Shown: positions 23,561-36,872, numbered from the stretch's first letter. The stretch is 64,000 bases of DNA from Ananas comosus (GCF_001540865.1 NC_033635.1:4932117-4996116), one strand, 5' to 3'. The notes: a model not told the origin generated them from the letters alone. Program-made: numbers and translations.

Positions 23561-23794
23561 CAATTATATCGAAAGAGTAATGCCATTAAAAAAAAACTGA
23601 TTTAATTCTTAGATTATTAAGTTTGGTCTTTTTCACTGCTTGAATATAATCAGATTCAGTTAACCGGCCTGTCTGTTCCTCTTAAAATTGGATCTGTTGA
23701 TATCGCTTCCACACTCAAAACCAAAATTTAAGGAGAAAACACATCTAACCTATGATCAAGATTCAAGAATAGCACATGACTGCTATAGAAAACA

Positions 23795-24595
23795 AGCTAT
23801 AGTTGGATTCCTTGATTCTCAAGTTGTATTAGGCTGAATATATATTAGATGCAAGTGTACAAAGTATTTGTTTAAACATATGTGAAACAATAGAATGGTA
23901 ACAAAATTTAAAATCCCCTACACTCCCCCTCAACCTATGCAGCTGGATAGACAACGCATAAGTTGTCCTGAAAAGTTTCAAATTTGAAAGTAGAAAGACT
24001 AAGGGATTCAAGTGCAAATAGCAGGCTGTATCGACGGAAAAGAAATTGTAAAATGGAGATATCTCTATATATTTTGTACCAGTATGCTGCACTGGATTAG
24101 TGCCCATATAAGTTGTACTAATATTACCACAGTATACATGAGACATGTTTGGTGTTCGTAACATGTAACTCATAGAGTAGCTAAGCCAACCAAACAACAT
24201 CAGCAACAGTTCTAGCCATAGCCCTATATTCAGCTTCGACGCTTGAGCAAGAAATAGCAAGTTATTTCTTAGAGACCATGAAAAAGAATGAGCATCAAAA
24301 TAACGGGATTGAATGCTGACTTTGATGGCAAGTGACCTAGTATGTATTGGAAAAATGCTTGAAGAGTTAGTGATATTTGCAGTCAAAAGAGGATATCTTA
24401 GTGAGATGATCCATGTAAATAATATAAATACGTTTTACAACCTGCATATAAGGAGTTCTTTTAAGTAGGATTCCCTAATTCCCAGATTGTATTAGATTGA
24501 ATATATATTAGATTCGAGTGTATAAAATATCTTTCTAGACATATATGAAATTACAGAATGATGAGATATTTAAAATTTTCTACTACTTCTTCAAT
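23795..24595 (-). mobile_element. Copia relic: RNase H fragment between two LTR pieces
   Basis: Similar direct repeats begin at about 23796 (ggattccttgattctcaa) and 24464 (ggattccctaattcccag) and run about 130 bases. Between them, on the minus strand at roughly 24290-24185, the reading SSVEAEYRAMARTVADVVWL is a copia RNase H motif. The decayed paralogue at 49140 lacks the whole block. Confidence 0.75.
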
Positions 24596-24847
24596 TGAAT
24601 GTGGCTCAAAGATTAGCACTAGAAGGGAAAAGAAAACGAAAGGTTTGGTGTTGATGCAAATATCATTATCTCTTGATAGATAAGTGAAAGAAGAGAAACA
24701 AACCAAGAATGATTAACTAAATCCTCCAAGCTGTACATTAGTGCCCAGAACAGAGATCCTGCCTGAACTTGGACCACCACATCAGCTGTGGACTGTAAGC
24801 ACATCTTGCCTTATTCCAAATTATCGTGTGCATATATATATATAGGC

Positions 24848-25388
24848 CATGGCTACTATACTATTATGAGTATTGAAGCCCTCGTACTCATAAGTTGTTT
24901 TTGATGATGGAGCTTCCGAATCGACGATCCACTCCGTTAAATATCAGCTAGAGTATTTAAAACTTCTAGAAAATAAATTTCGTAAATTTTCGAAATCATA
25001 ATAAAGTCCATCAAGCGGACATAAAATGAACGGTCAAAATCGAACGACGTCCTAAAAATGGATGATCGGATCCTTCAATTCAAGATCAGAGTTATTGATC
25101 TTTATCTAGGTAGTGAATAGAATTTTCTATCAAATATTCAACAAATTTTAATTCTTTTACGCCGTTAAACTAGCAAGTATCTCATACCGGCCGTTAAAAA
25201 TTATAAATTTTGTGACCTCTTGATCGTGAGGTAAATGATGTCGAAAAATTATAAAATTTGATTTCTAGAAGTTATAAATGCTATAAATAACGTTTAACGG
25301 TGTGGATCGTCGATTCGGAAGCTCTATCATCGAAAACGACTTATGAGTACGAGGGCGATCGTACTCATAATAGTATAGTAGCCGGACC
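24848..25388. mobile_element. Long inverted-repeat TA element, 'ACTCATAA tip'
   Basis: Left ggctactatactattatgag, right tcataatagtatagtagcc. The inner TIR runs through gatgatggagcttccgaatc and its inverse gattcggaagctctatcatc. Flanked by TA runs, no coding sequence, about 541 bp. Confidence 0.85.
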
Positions 25389-25394
25389 CTATAT

Positions 25395-25621
25395 ATATAG
25401 TAGGGCTAGAATACTTGTAAAAGTATCATGGGGGTGATACTTGTGTGTTTTTAGCCCTTGGATGGAGAGATGTGAGGTTGAGATGATGGTGGTAGGTAGT
25501 GGTAGGTGGTGGTAGGTGGAATAGTATTTAATCCAAGGACTATTAATAATCAAAAAGTAAATCTAATGACTTAAAACCTAATAGCACCATGATGGTGATA
25601 CTTGTAAAAGTATCATAACTC

Positions 25622-25628
<7 letters not shown>
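25395..25628. mobile_element. Short TA-flanked MITE
   Basis: Tips gaatacttgtaaaagtatca and gatacttgtaaaagtatcat enclose a core with gatgatggtggtagg repeats. It is followed by (CT)n(TA)n to 25682. Confidence 0.72.
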
Positions 25629-25685
<57 letters not shown>

Positions 25686-25868
25686 AAGATGAGGATTGAA
25701 ACCTGAAATTCAATAAACATCAATATATTGAAATCAGAGTTTCTTTTTTTCTTTGGAAGGTGTGGATTGAACAGAAAAACACAATGAAGCGGAGGTTGTT
25801 TATAGGGCGGTCCACCACTGACCTGGTGCACCAGGTGGACGCAACAAAAGGTAAAGCGAGGTACTTTA

Positions 25869-25879
25869 GTCCTGTATCG
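25869..25879 (+). promoter_or_regulatory. Upstream sequence element of U2-A (degenerate)
   Basis: gtcctgtatcg resembles the plant UsnRNA USE RTCCCACATCG with three mismatches. It ends 67 bases before the U2 start, the same spacing as in the other two copies. Confidence 0.7.
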
Positions 25880-25945
25880 ACTGTAGCGAAGAACGGAAGG
25901 GGCGAGGAGAGTACAAGAGGAGGCCTCCATGCGTGATTCAAACTC

Positions 25946-26142
25946 ATACCTTTCTCGGCCTTTTGGCTAAGATCAAGTGTAGTTTCTGTTCTTATCAGTT
26001 TAATATCTGATACGTGGGCCATGTGCCCACCTTGATATTAAATTAATTTTTTGTGGGAGAGGGCCCACCCACGGTAGCTTGCTACCGGGGCCCTCGTGTG
26101 TTGCCCTTGCGTTGCACTACTGCTCGGGCTTGGCGCATCCCT
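25946..26142 (+). ncRNA. U2: U2 snRNA, copy A (variant or pseudogene)
   Basis: Spliceosomal U2 RNA. Starts atacctttctcggccttttg and continues with ttatcagtttaatatctgat, stem IIb (GTGGGC/GCCCAC), an Sm site (aattttttg) and the 3' stem with ggtagcttgctacc. The branch-point recognition sequence reads GTAGTT (25979-25984) instead of GTAGTA. A plant-type 3' box, AGTCTAA, lies at 26147-26153. The upstream element is the weakest of the three. Expression is uncertain. Confidence 0.9.
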
Positions 26143-28550
26143 ACTAAGTCTAAATGCTCAAATGCTTTTAATTTATTAATTATTTGCTTATTGTTCTTGC
26201 GTAGCGTGAAAGTTTTCTTCAAAATATATTTTTTCGTACAATTGTGGAGTGGGCTATTTTATGAATCTGAATGGAAAAACTATTTACACGCAAGATCAAA
26301 ACTATGGCGATAATTCATTTTCCTCTCTACTTCCTCTCAATAATGTGTGAAACAGTTGGGCAATGACATAATAGCAAGTTATGGGCTAAGAGGTATAGTG
26401 ATGCAAACGGGGCTGACTTAGGGGCGGGAGTCCCCTCTCGCGTCCCGTTCCGAGTATCAAAATCGCACCTGCCGTCCACCCGGAATATATGATGGGTTAA
26501 GAAATATATATCTCATAATCCGTTTCGCCTCACAATCCATTTTCTGCCGGTGCTCCAAATCCTCCCCGTCAATTTTTTTTTTAAAAAAAATTATAATATT
26601 ATTAATATTTTATAAAATATAAATTAATATTTTTTTACTAATAATGAATAATGTTACTAAGTTATGTATATAATATTAATAACATCAATTATAAAAAGCA
26701 AAATTCAAAAGTTTTAAACACATGAGAAATGAGAGCACCAATTTATTTGTATTTTGGACTTTTTTTGTAAATATATTATATTTTAGAAATATTCTTTAAA
26801 ATATAAATAATTTTTGGTGTGCATTCCAAGTGAATCATGGTAGGGCAGATTCAAGACGGAGCAAAATTTTTTTCGTTTCCTGCCCCGAATCCGTTTCGGA
26901 CCATAAATATTACTCTATTTTCTGTCTCGAATCCGTTTATTTATTTCTATTTACTGCCCAATTTGGGACGGACGTTCTACCAACCGGGATCCGTTTGCAT
27001 CGCCAATAGAGTGGAGAGCTGGTAGTAACACTTAGGAAAACCTTAATGCAACCAAACAACCTTAAATGAACCCAAGGACACATTTCATTCGTTACGGTAA
27101 TATAATATTAGATTACAACATATGTAGGATTACTAAAGTTGGTTCAATTTAAAATTCAGTAATCATGACAATAAAGTGTATTCTATTCAAATTATCATTT
27201 ATGATCATATTTAATATTATTTTTTAATAAACTTAAATTAATATAATTTGTATTTAATTAATTTTATTAATAAGCAATATAAGACATAAATAAAAAAAAC
27301 TGCACATGAAAACAATTTATAAAGCCAAATTGGTTATAACCCATAGAAGAATAAATAAAAAATAATCATATTACATAATAATATGATCATACAAGAACAA
27401 GTAGTACATTTTAATTTAAAATTTTATTTATAAGCAATATAATTAACCAAATATCCTAAGAAATGTCTCTTCAGCCCCAGCTTATTAAAAGACCCATTTT
27501 TCTTAAGAAATCCACCCCATGTACAAAAGCCCACCATTTCAATCTGATCTGAATTTTATTGTTTCTCGTCTCGGGTAGTGCCGAAATCCGAATTTTATCA
27601 ACTTTTTGACCCCAATTCCTCAAATTAGGATGAGGGTCTTCTTTATATATCTTTGGATTTGGCCATTTGGGCAAAATTTATTGTTTTTTGCGTTCTCTTG
27701 GGCGTTTTTTCAAACACCTGATGTGCAAGATCTGATGTTTTGATGGAATTTAATAATTTAGGAATGTAATGTGAGTCGTGCTGTGCCCCGAACGGATTCA
27801 GCCTAGGGTTGGCTTGGCCTGGCCTGACCAGGTTACAAATCCGACCGACCCGTGCCGGCCCGTTTTCTCAGAGTAGAAGGCCTAGCCCGGCCGCTTGGCC
27901 TGCCCGGCACGTGCTGTGCCGGGCCAGGCCGGGCTTCGTGCCAGCCTAGTAAAAGGCATTTTTTTTTATTTCTTCCCAACCGTCTTTTGTTAATTTTTTT
28001 AAAATTTTCTTTTTTAGAAAAAGAGATAACTAATTTTTAAATTATACGTTCTTGACTTTTTTTTTTTTTATTTACACAATTATACCCAACTTTTTTTAAA
28101 CTCTTGTAACAATTTTATAAATTTTTAAAAAAGCTAAAATACTAACCATAAATTTAACTTTTTAATATCATTAATTTTTAATATTATATAAAATTTAAAA
28201 CACAGAGATCAATAATTTTAACTTTTCAATTATATTAGATGTTTTAATATAAATTTTTTAACTTCGGTTTCGTTTGGGATTGTAGGAAGATTGTGCTATG
28301 TGCAGTGAGAAAGTACGATAGAAAAATGTCCTATTTATTACTATACGTAATATTGCGTTCCGCAAATCGCGATGAGTCGGTTATGACATATTTTCTGCGG
28401 TTCCATCGGAGAACGCAGAAACATATCCTTGTATACTTTTATCCCAACTCTATTTGATCTAATAGATTCAGATGAGCCTCAATACCAAACTAAGCATTAC
28501 ATTTTTTTTGATCCAATAACCAACTTTAATAATCAACCGTAACTTTAATA

Positions 28551-28707
28551 ATCAATCGTTCCTAGCACAAGTGGCAAAGGACTTGGTGGTTGGTAGCCGA
28601 GGTCCCAAGTTCGAATCTTAGTTGATCCACATTTCCAGCTAAATTTATTTTTAAATAAAAAGAACGAAGCGGGTAGCATGCTTTCTATCTCTCTCTCAAA
28701 AAAAAAA
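28551..28707 (+). mobile_element. tRNA-derived SINE (copy S2)
   Basis: A box ctagcacaagtgg, B box gttcgaatc, body ttccagctaaatttattttt, tail gaagcgggtagcatgct, ctatctctctctc and poly(A). Flanked by aactttaata at 28541-28550 and 28708-28717. Unit B has an empty site at about 42548. Confidence 0.88.
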
Positions 28708-29070
28708 AACTTTAATATAAGATTAAATATTGTGTTGAGAATGAAATTTTTGTAAAAAAAGAATGTTGTTGAAAAGATTAAAAAAATTTGTAAAGTAAAC
28801 TTGAGATGGAAAAAAAAATTAGCTAGAAAGTTTGAGAGTAGGAAGAATTATTGTTTGTAGAAAAAAATGAATGAATATTTGTTTGTTGTAATAAAATTTA
28901 GAAATTTGTAAAAGTATTTATAGATGTAAAAAAAATTTAAATTTTTTTAAAAAATAAAAAATATTTTTAATCAAAATGCCTTATCCAACAGTCAAATTTT
29001 AGAATGTTAGTGAGGGCATTGTGGTCATTTTGACCAAAAAGATGTCTTTTTTAATATTTTTACCCTCTAT

Positions 29071-30200
<1,130 letters not shown>

Positions 30201-30206
30201 TATATA

Positions 30207-30456
30207 TGCTGGGGCTACTATACTCTTATGAGTATAAAACCCCTTGTACTAATAAATTTTTAACCGTTGATTGATGGGTTGTGTGGTTAGGATGATGGTG
30301 GTCCCCACTTAGAATGATAGTGGTCCCCTAGGGTTGAGTGGGTAGTTGGTTGAATAATATGATCTAACGGGTGGAAATGATCATAGAATAAATCTAAGGG
30401 ACAAAAACTTATGAGTATAAGGGAGCTCATACTCATAAAAGTATAGTAGCCGGACT
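30207..30456. mobile_element. Short TA-flanked MITE, 'ACTCATAA tip'
   Basis: Left gggctactatactcttatga, right actcataaaagtatagtagc. The tip is that of the long element at 24848, but the core is the short one (ccctagggttgagtggg, atgatctaacgggtgg). Confidence 0.84.
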
Positions 30457-30721
30457 CTATATATATATAGCATAGTAACCATGCTATGCGACGAATAGAT
30501 AATTGGAGAAAATATAGAAAATATCGATAAAAAAAGAGAAAACGACGATAAAAAAAGCGATGATGAGGGGTGTGATTCATCATGTCGATGAATGAAAATA
30601 ACAGCCGAAGGAAAAGTAAGAGAAAGGACTTGAGCTGGTTCGGTGTGGAGTCCACACTCAACCATGAAGGAAAAGTTGCCACATGCCAACTTTAGGAGAA
30701 ATAATGTATAATAAAGTATAT

Positions 30722-30787
<66 letters not shown>

Positions 30788-30798
30788 GAGTTGGAATN

Positions 30799-30861
<63 letters not shown>

Positions 30862-30865
30862 TTGA
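30457..30865. repeat. AT-rich DNA and two (GA)n tracts around a single N
   Basis: 30457-30726 shows no gene. Then acagagagaga...gttgagttggaat occurs on both sides of the N at 30798, so the two (GA)n tracts may be one tract assembled twice. Confidence 0.75.
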
Positions 30866-32354
30866 GTTGGAATGCTACTAATAGCAAAAGGACTCCATTG
30901 CCACCCATTTGTTTTCGATGATGGAGCCTCTAAATCGATGATCGACACTGTTGAACATCATCTATGCCACTTGAAACATCTAAAAACCAAATTTCATGTT
31001 TTTTCGATATCACTTTTTTGTCTATCAAGTGGAGGCCTCTGTGCTACCAAATTATTTTCGATAATGCAGCTTCCAAATCGACGATCGGCTCTGTTAGACT
31101 TGATCTACACTATTGAAAGTTTTTGAAAACTAAATTTCAAATTTTTTCGACATTATTTGACTAGTGATCAAAAGATCTCAAAATTGACAATTTTAATGGC
31201 CGATGTGGTGTGTTTGTGAGTTTAACGGTNCCAAATTGACGATCGGCTCCGTTAGACTTGATCTACACTATTAATAGTATTTGGAAACTAAATTTCATAA
31301 TTTTTCGACATCATTTGGCTAGTGATCAAAAGTCTCAAAATTGATAATTTTAATGGTAGATTTGATGCGTTTGTGAATTTAATGGTATAAAATAATTCAA
31401 ATCTGATAAAATTTTTGTAGAAAATTCTTTTCACTATTTAGAGTAAGATCAGTAACTCTTGTCACGCCCCGAGCTCTGCCAATTTGGTCGGATTCGGGCA
31501 CGTCGGCAGACCGCCGAACGGACAGAGCTTCCCCTGTACGTTTTAGGCGTAACAATCTAAATAATGCAATACGCGAGGTTCCAACCAGGAACAGTAGCAA
31601 ATATATAGATTGCAGAAGTACCAAAAACATAAAATGACAACTATACTATTACAAGCATTCATCTCAAGATTTTACATTTACATAACCACATATACCTTTA
31701 AATTATTACAACTTATACAAATTTGATACAAGTTTGTTTCTTTCATACTTATACTCTGAGCTAGACTGCTTCTGGGTACTGCTATCTCTGGTCTCGGTGG
31801 TAGGGCGCTATCTATGAAGCTACGCCCTGTCCTCGCGCCGTCGCGCCGCTCACGTACAACCTGTACCCCCAAAACAATATGGGGGTGAGAACTATATAAA
31901 TATAGTTCCCAGTGGGTACGGCCACCCAAGAGAAGAGCTCGACCCACCAGGTCCAAAGGAGGCAACAGTAGGTTAGTTCAACAAATAGATAGATAGATAT
32001 TTGACTAACCAACAAATAAAACCATACCTTGCCTCGCTGCTATGCAATATGCAATACCTGTAAATCATGTAAGTAGATTACTTGATTCTACTTTATATCA
32101 TTAACCATTCTTTACTTGTAGCCGTTCTCTTCTTTCTTAGTTGTTCTCGTTCATTAGCTATTTTCTTTTTTATTTACTCTTTGTCAAATTATGCTCACTG
32201 GCGATTCTTTCCTAAGGTTATATTACCTTAGCCATCTATGCCACTCGACTCGGTCTTGAGTCAATCATCCGCGGAGTACCGCGTCAGGTCAGACTCGAGG
32301 TGAAGGACGTCTCACAAACACCTCAGCCTTAAGTCCACGCGACACTAGGTCCAT

Positions 32355-32602
32355 TACAGGGAGAGGAGAACCGTCGATCCCCGTGACCCTAAGTCGCTCA
32401 AGCTTAACGGGCGAGGAGAACCGTCAAACCCGTTAGCTCATACCGGGAGAGGAGAACCGTCGATCCCGTTGAATCACTACCGGGAGAGGAGAACCGTCGA
32501 TCCCGTAGTTCCGATTCACTTGTTTCATGGCATACCGGGAGAGGAGAACCGTCGATCCCGTTGAATCACTACCGGGAGAGGAGAACCGTCGATCCCGTAG
32601 TT
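32355..32602. repeat. Hairpin repeat cluster, six copies
   Basis: Six copies of a unit built as cgggagaggagaaccgtcga plus tcccg, starting near 32357, 32407, 32442, 32480, 32535 and 32571. Each has CGGG and CCCG ends that can pair. Spacing is irregular. Confidence 0.88.
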
Positions 32603-32869
32603 ATGATTCTACTCTTGCCATCACACCATTCCTAGGGATTCCGGAACCCACTTTCACAACTTAAGGGTTTACTCTTTTACCCTATGTCGACGACTTTTCT
32701 AGGTCTATACTATTCACTTTCTAGTGGTCCTATTGCCAGTACTATAATTCATAACTTAGTTTACTTTTACTGAGTGTTTCTTTACATCATAACCTAGGTT
32801 CATTTACACTAGGTTTCATGTTCCTTCACCTAGATTTCGACTCTAGGTTTACTAATTCGATCTATATTC

Positions 32870-33020
32870 AATGACACTAGGTTCATTTCATATCCAACCT
32901 ATGTTTTAAGAACACTAGGTTCATTTCATGTCCAACCTATGTTTAATAACACTAGGTTCATGCCACTCGATCTATACAACGTCTAACCTAGGTTTAATAA
33001 CTTAGGTTTCATGCCACTCG
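32870..33020. repeat. Degenerate tandem repeat
   Basis: Units containing acactaggttcat and ccaacctatgttt recur about every 45 bases. Confidence 0.75.
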
Positions 33021-34084
33021 ATCTATTCATTATCCTAGTTATCCACGCCTAGAATTATAATTTGCACATTTTCATTTACTTGGTTACCGTCCAGATTTCT
33101 ACTCAATTGGAGTTGTCGATTTATACCCAATTCTTAGAGATTTAACATGAGGTTCATAGTTTACATATTCTCACTTATCTTGTTACCATCGAGGTTTCTA
33201 AGCAACTAAAATTATCGACATTCATATAGCTTGAACTATAGTACATTCACTTTCATATATGTTTAGACATAGGCATTAAACTTTCACTTTTATGTGGCAA
33301 CATTTATGTAGGCTTTAGCTTCTATGTTCACAATTCATATTCAGCTTACGTGCCCTTGGCATTTATAGGTTTACCATTCATATATCATGTATTTGAACAT
33401 ATGAATTTAGCATAACTATGCATCTAGTTTTCACGTTCATATATCGACAATTATATGTATCTAGCATGATCTACAACATATTCATATGCCTCTAGCATGT
33501 TTACCATTATACATCATCTAGCATTAACCATAATGTATTCATATGTCATTAATCATATATGCCTACGCATATGCAATTAGCATTAATGTTCATATGTCGA
33601 CAATCATATTCATATATGCGTCAAATGAAACCATATTTTACTTTGGCATGGAAGTGACCTAATCACTTCGGTAAAGCACAACCCACCTTTATTTGATACC
33701 GGAATGAGAGAAATCCGTTTCTCGCACCTTTCCAAGAATCGCGACCCGCGCTCGCGACAATTGATGCCGAAAACGTCTTTTTGGTGATATCTTCGCGTAG
33801 GCTCGACGGATTGCCGAACCGACTTCACCAATGCGTTTGTTTTACCCTCAATTAGGTTTGTACGCGGTCAATTTCACGTTAGGACTTCTATCCTGCAAAA
33901 GTGCATTATCGGGGTCAGTTTCTATAGAAACCTGTTTCTATGAAATTTCACAATTGACATAGAGTAATTCAACTCTTTACTAGCCTAAGAACCTTAAACA
34001 ATTAGTTTAGAGGTCTCACATCAATCCCTAATAAAGGATTACAAAAATCTGCCCAAATAATTCGATTCCATCTTTCTCTCTATC

Positions 34085-34600
34085 TCATTTTCTTTCTTTC
34101 ATTTTTCTTCTTATTCTTTCTTGCTTTCTTTCTTTCTTTCTTTCTTTCTTGCTTTGTTTCTTTCTTTCCTTTCTTTCTTTCTTGCTTTCTTTCTTTCTTT
34201 CCTTTCTTTCTCTGCAGGGCAGCTGCTGCTGCTGCTCAGCAGCTCCTGCTGAGCTGCTGCTGCTCCTGCTGAAGCTGCTGCTGAGCTGCTGTTGTTGTTA
34301 TTACTGCTGCTGTTGCTGAGCTGAAGCTGCTACTGCTGCTCCTGCTACTGCTGCTGCGCAAGCTGCTGCTGCTGAGCTGAAGCTGCTGCTGCTGCTCCTG
34401 CTACTGCTGCTGCACAAGCTGTTGCTGCTGCTGAGCTACTATTGCTGCTGCTGCTACAACTAGTAGCAGCAGGGAGAGAGATGAGAGGGAGAGGTTAAAC
34501 TCTTACCTCTTATCTTCTTCTTTTTCTTCTTCTTCTTCTTCTTCTTCTTCTTCTCTTTTCTCTTCTTCTCTTTTCTCTTCTTTTCTCCTTCTCTCTCTCT
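34085..34600. repeat. (CTTT)n, CTG-rich and (TTC)n tracts
   Basis: Three low-complexity blocks: CTTT at 34085-34215, imperfect CTG/GCT at 34216-34460, TTC at 34515-34560 followed by CT-rich DNA. All lie within the 3.9-kb LTR-like element. Confidence 0.93.
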
Positions 34601-35597
34601 ACGTATGAAGAATGAGCTGAAGAGAGGATAAGGATGGCCCTGGCAGGTTAGTGGAATTCCACTAATATGGTAATAATTACCATAATGCACCTCGACTAAT
34701 CCGTTTAGCATCTCGGATCAGATACCTTTCGCAGGCCCTTCCAAATATCTGATTGAGCTCAAATTTGACAGGCATGCTCGGTTTTACTTAACAAGTTCAC
34801 TGAAATTTTAACATTTCAGTTTCGACCCCGTTTGGTCACTGCGAACTGTCCCGATCTGTAATCTTTATCAGATAACTTTCGGATGCTATTTCTCTCTCTA
34901 CAGGTGGCAGAATAATATGAAACTTCAAATCTAGCCTCATAAAACCATTTCTGACATCTCTGCCAATTTTCATAATTTTCTGACACTGTGCATTTTCTGC
35001 TAATTTCTCAGTCCCATGCTTTACAGAAAATTCTAAATCTTCCGTTTTCGCTCCGATTTCAACACGAGCCATTCCAGACTTATACTTTACACCCTTAAGT
35101 CCAATCAAATGGTATCTCACACCATTTTATGTTATTTTGCTCACTTTAATTCTTTTAATTAAAGTTAGCATCGGAAATCCGAAATTCTCTCTACATTTCT
35201 TTTCGCACCCAATTTGCGCCGAAATACTTATTTATCTCCAGAATTCATTCACACGCATCACAAATCACTCGGGGAGGATGTCCAACTAGCTCAATCCTCA
35301 CTTTGATCTTCTAGATCAAAGTTGACATCGCAACTCCAAGTTTCAGTATATTACAACTCTAATCTTAAATTCAAATCTTTTATCATTAGTTTTTATAAGA
35401 TTTTTATTTTTAGCCGTTTATTTTTAGACTACTCGTTTGATAGGTAAATGATGCCGAAATATTATGAAATTTAGTTTCCAAATACTTTCAATAATGTAGA
35501 TCAAGTCTAATAGAGCTGATCGTCGATTTGGAAGCCGCATTATTGAAAATAACTTGGTAGCACGGAGGCCTCCGTACTACCGATAGTATACCAGTCT

Positions 35598-35662
<65 letters not shown>

Positions 35663-36217
35663 GCAGGACTACTGTGCTCTTAGGAGCACGGAGGCCTCCG
35701 TGCTCCTGAGCCGTTTTCAGTGATGGAATTTCCGAAGCGACGATCGGCTCCGTTAGACTTGATCTAACGTATTTGAAGTTTCTAGAAAATAATTTTTTCG
35801 ATTTTTCGATATCATTTACCTAATAATCGAAAGGATTCAAAATCAATAATTTTTAACGGCCAAAAATAAAAATTCAATAAAAAGTGGTGATATAGCACTA
35901 AAATTTTCTATCAGAAATATTGATCTTGTTGTAGATAGTATAAAGAATTTTGTATCAAAATTTCATCTAATTTGAATACTTCTACACCGTCAAATTTAAA
36001 AACGGCAGATATCAAACATTAAAAATTTATTAATTTTGAATCCTTTCGATCACTAGGTAAATAATATAAAAAAATCGCAAAAACTATTTTCTAAAACCTT
36101 CAAATACGCTAGATCAATTCTAATGGAGCTGATCGACGATTCAAAAATTCTATTATCGAAAACGGCTCAGGAGCATGGAGGCCTCCATGCTCCTGAGAGG
36201 ACAGCAGCCCTACTCAT
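35663..36217. mobile_element. Long inverted-repeat TA element, 'GAGGCCTC tip'
   Basis: Left gcaggactactgtgctctta, right ctcctgagaggacagcagcc. A perfect 26-bp palindrome at 35682-35707 forms the tip. The TIRs extend over about 200 bases inward (tttccgaagcgacgatcggc). No coding sequence. (CT)n(TA)n precedes it. Confidence 0.87.
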
Positions 36218-36249
36218 ATATATATATACCTATAATTATATTATATATA

Positions 36250-36287
<38 letters not shown>

Positions 36288-36317
36288 TAGTATATATATT
36301 CTATATATTATATAAGT

Positions 36318-36862
36318 CGCGCTACTATACCTTATAATACGATGCACTCACGTACCATAAATTGTTTTCGAATGATAGGCGTCCAAATCGCGACGACCAC
36401 TTCCGTAAATGTTATTCTAGAGCATTTGAATACTCTAAAAAAATCAAATTTCATAATTTTTCGACATCATTTACCTTACGATCAAAAGCTCACAAAATTG
36501 ACAATTTTTAACGACCGGTATAGAATACTTGCTAGTTTAACGGTGCAAAAGAATCCGAATAGGTTGAATTTTTGATAAAAAATTCTATTTACTACCTAGA
36601 TAAAGATCAATAACTCCGATCTTAAATTGAAGGATCCGATCATCCATTTTTAAGACATCGTTCAATTTCAACAGTTCATTTTATGCCCGCTTGATGGACT
36701 TTATTATAATTTCGAAAAATTACAAAATTTATTTTTTAGAAGTTTCAAATACTCTAGATCATATTTAACGGAGTTAATCGTCGATTCGGAAGCTCTATCA
36801 TCGAAAACAACTTATCAGTACGAAGGGCCCAATACTCATAATAGTATAGTAGCCCTACTATA
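36318..36862. mobile_element. Long inverted-repeat TA element, 'ACTCATAA tip', diverged
   Basis: Left gctactataccttataatac, right ctcataatagtatagtagcc; inner arms gtccaaatcgcgacgacc and cgtcgattcggaagctctat. Imperfect (TA)n on both sides. Confidence 0.82.
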
Positions 36863-36872
36863 TATATATATA

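Larger units (their letters stand above)
24532..29068 (+). repeat. Segmental repeat unit A (contains U2-A)
   Basis: Colinear with unit B (38024-42950) through the copia LTR end, the flank starting atgtggctcaaagattagca, the U2 gene, AT-rich DNA and a hAT-like GGCC-rich stretch (27770-27960 against 41815-41990). Unit A alone carries the MITEs at 24848-25628 and the SINE at 28551. Confidence 0.88.
31460..35355. mobile_element. 3.9-kb LTR-like element without coding sequence
   Basis: Begins TGTCACGCCCCGAGC and ends AGTATATTACA, flanked by the 5-bp duplication actct at 31455-31459 and 35356-35360. I find no internal repeat of either end, no primer binding site and no open frame of note, so it looks like a very long solo LTR rather than a complete element. 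Inside are an accgtcgat repeat cluster, an actaggttcat repeat, (CTTT)n and a CTG-rich stretch. Confidence 0.8.
30866..35605. mobile_element. Long inverted-repeat element(s) interrupted by a 3.9-kb LTR
   Basis: Left side 30866-31459 begins with the 'gttgagttggaatgctac' tip, passes into a second left arm (gcttccaaatcgacgatcgg) which occurs again after the N at 31230. The right side 35356-35605 ends cggaggcctccgtactaccg, atagtataccagtctagc. The sequence across the LTR target site (agtaactct / aatcttaaattcaaatc) is continuous when compared with the element at 61751-62270. It is a composite of at least two copies. Confidence 0.75.

Noticed and set aside
23829..24386. Minus-strand open frame of 185 codons
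   Set aside because: A copia relic; the recognisable RNase H motif is in another frame, so this frame is not the gene.
26053..26313. Open frames starting inside the U2 genes (also 44742-44975)
   Set aside because: They overlap the conserved U2 RNA 3' stems and have no protein features.
30381..30948. Open frames with long Ser-Leu runs
   Set aside because: Translation of (CT)n microsatellites.
32355..32602. Regular repeats resembling a CRISPR array
   Set aside because: Spacers are absent or irregular, the host is a plant nuclear genome and the repeats lie inside an LTR-like element.
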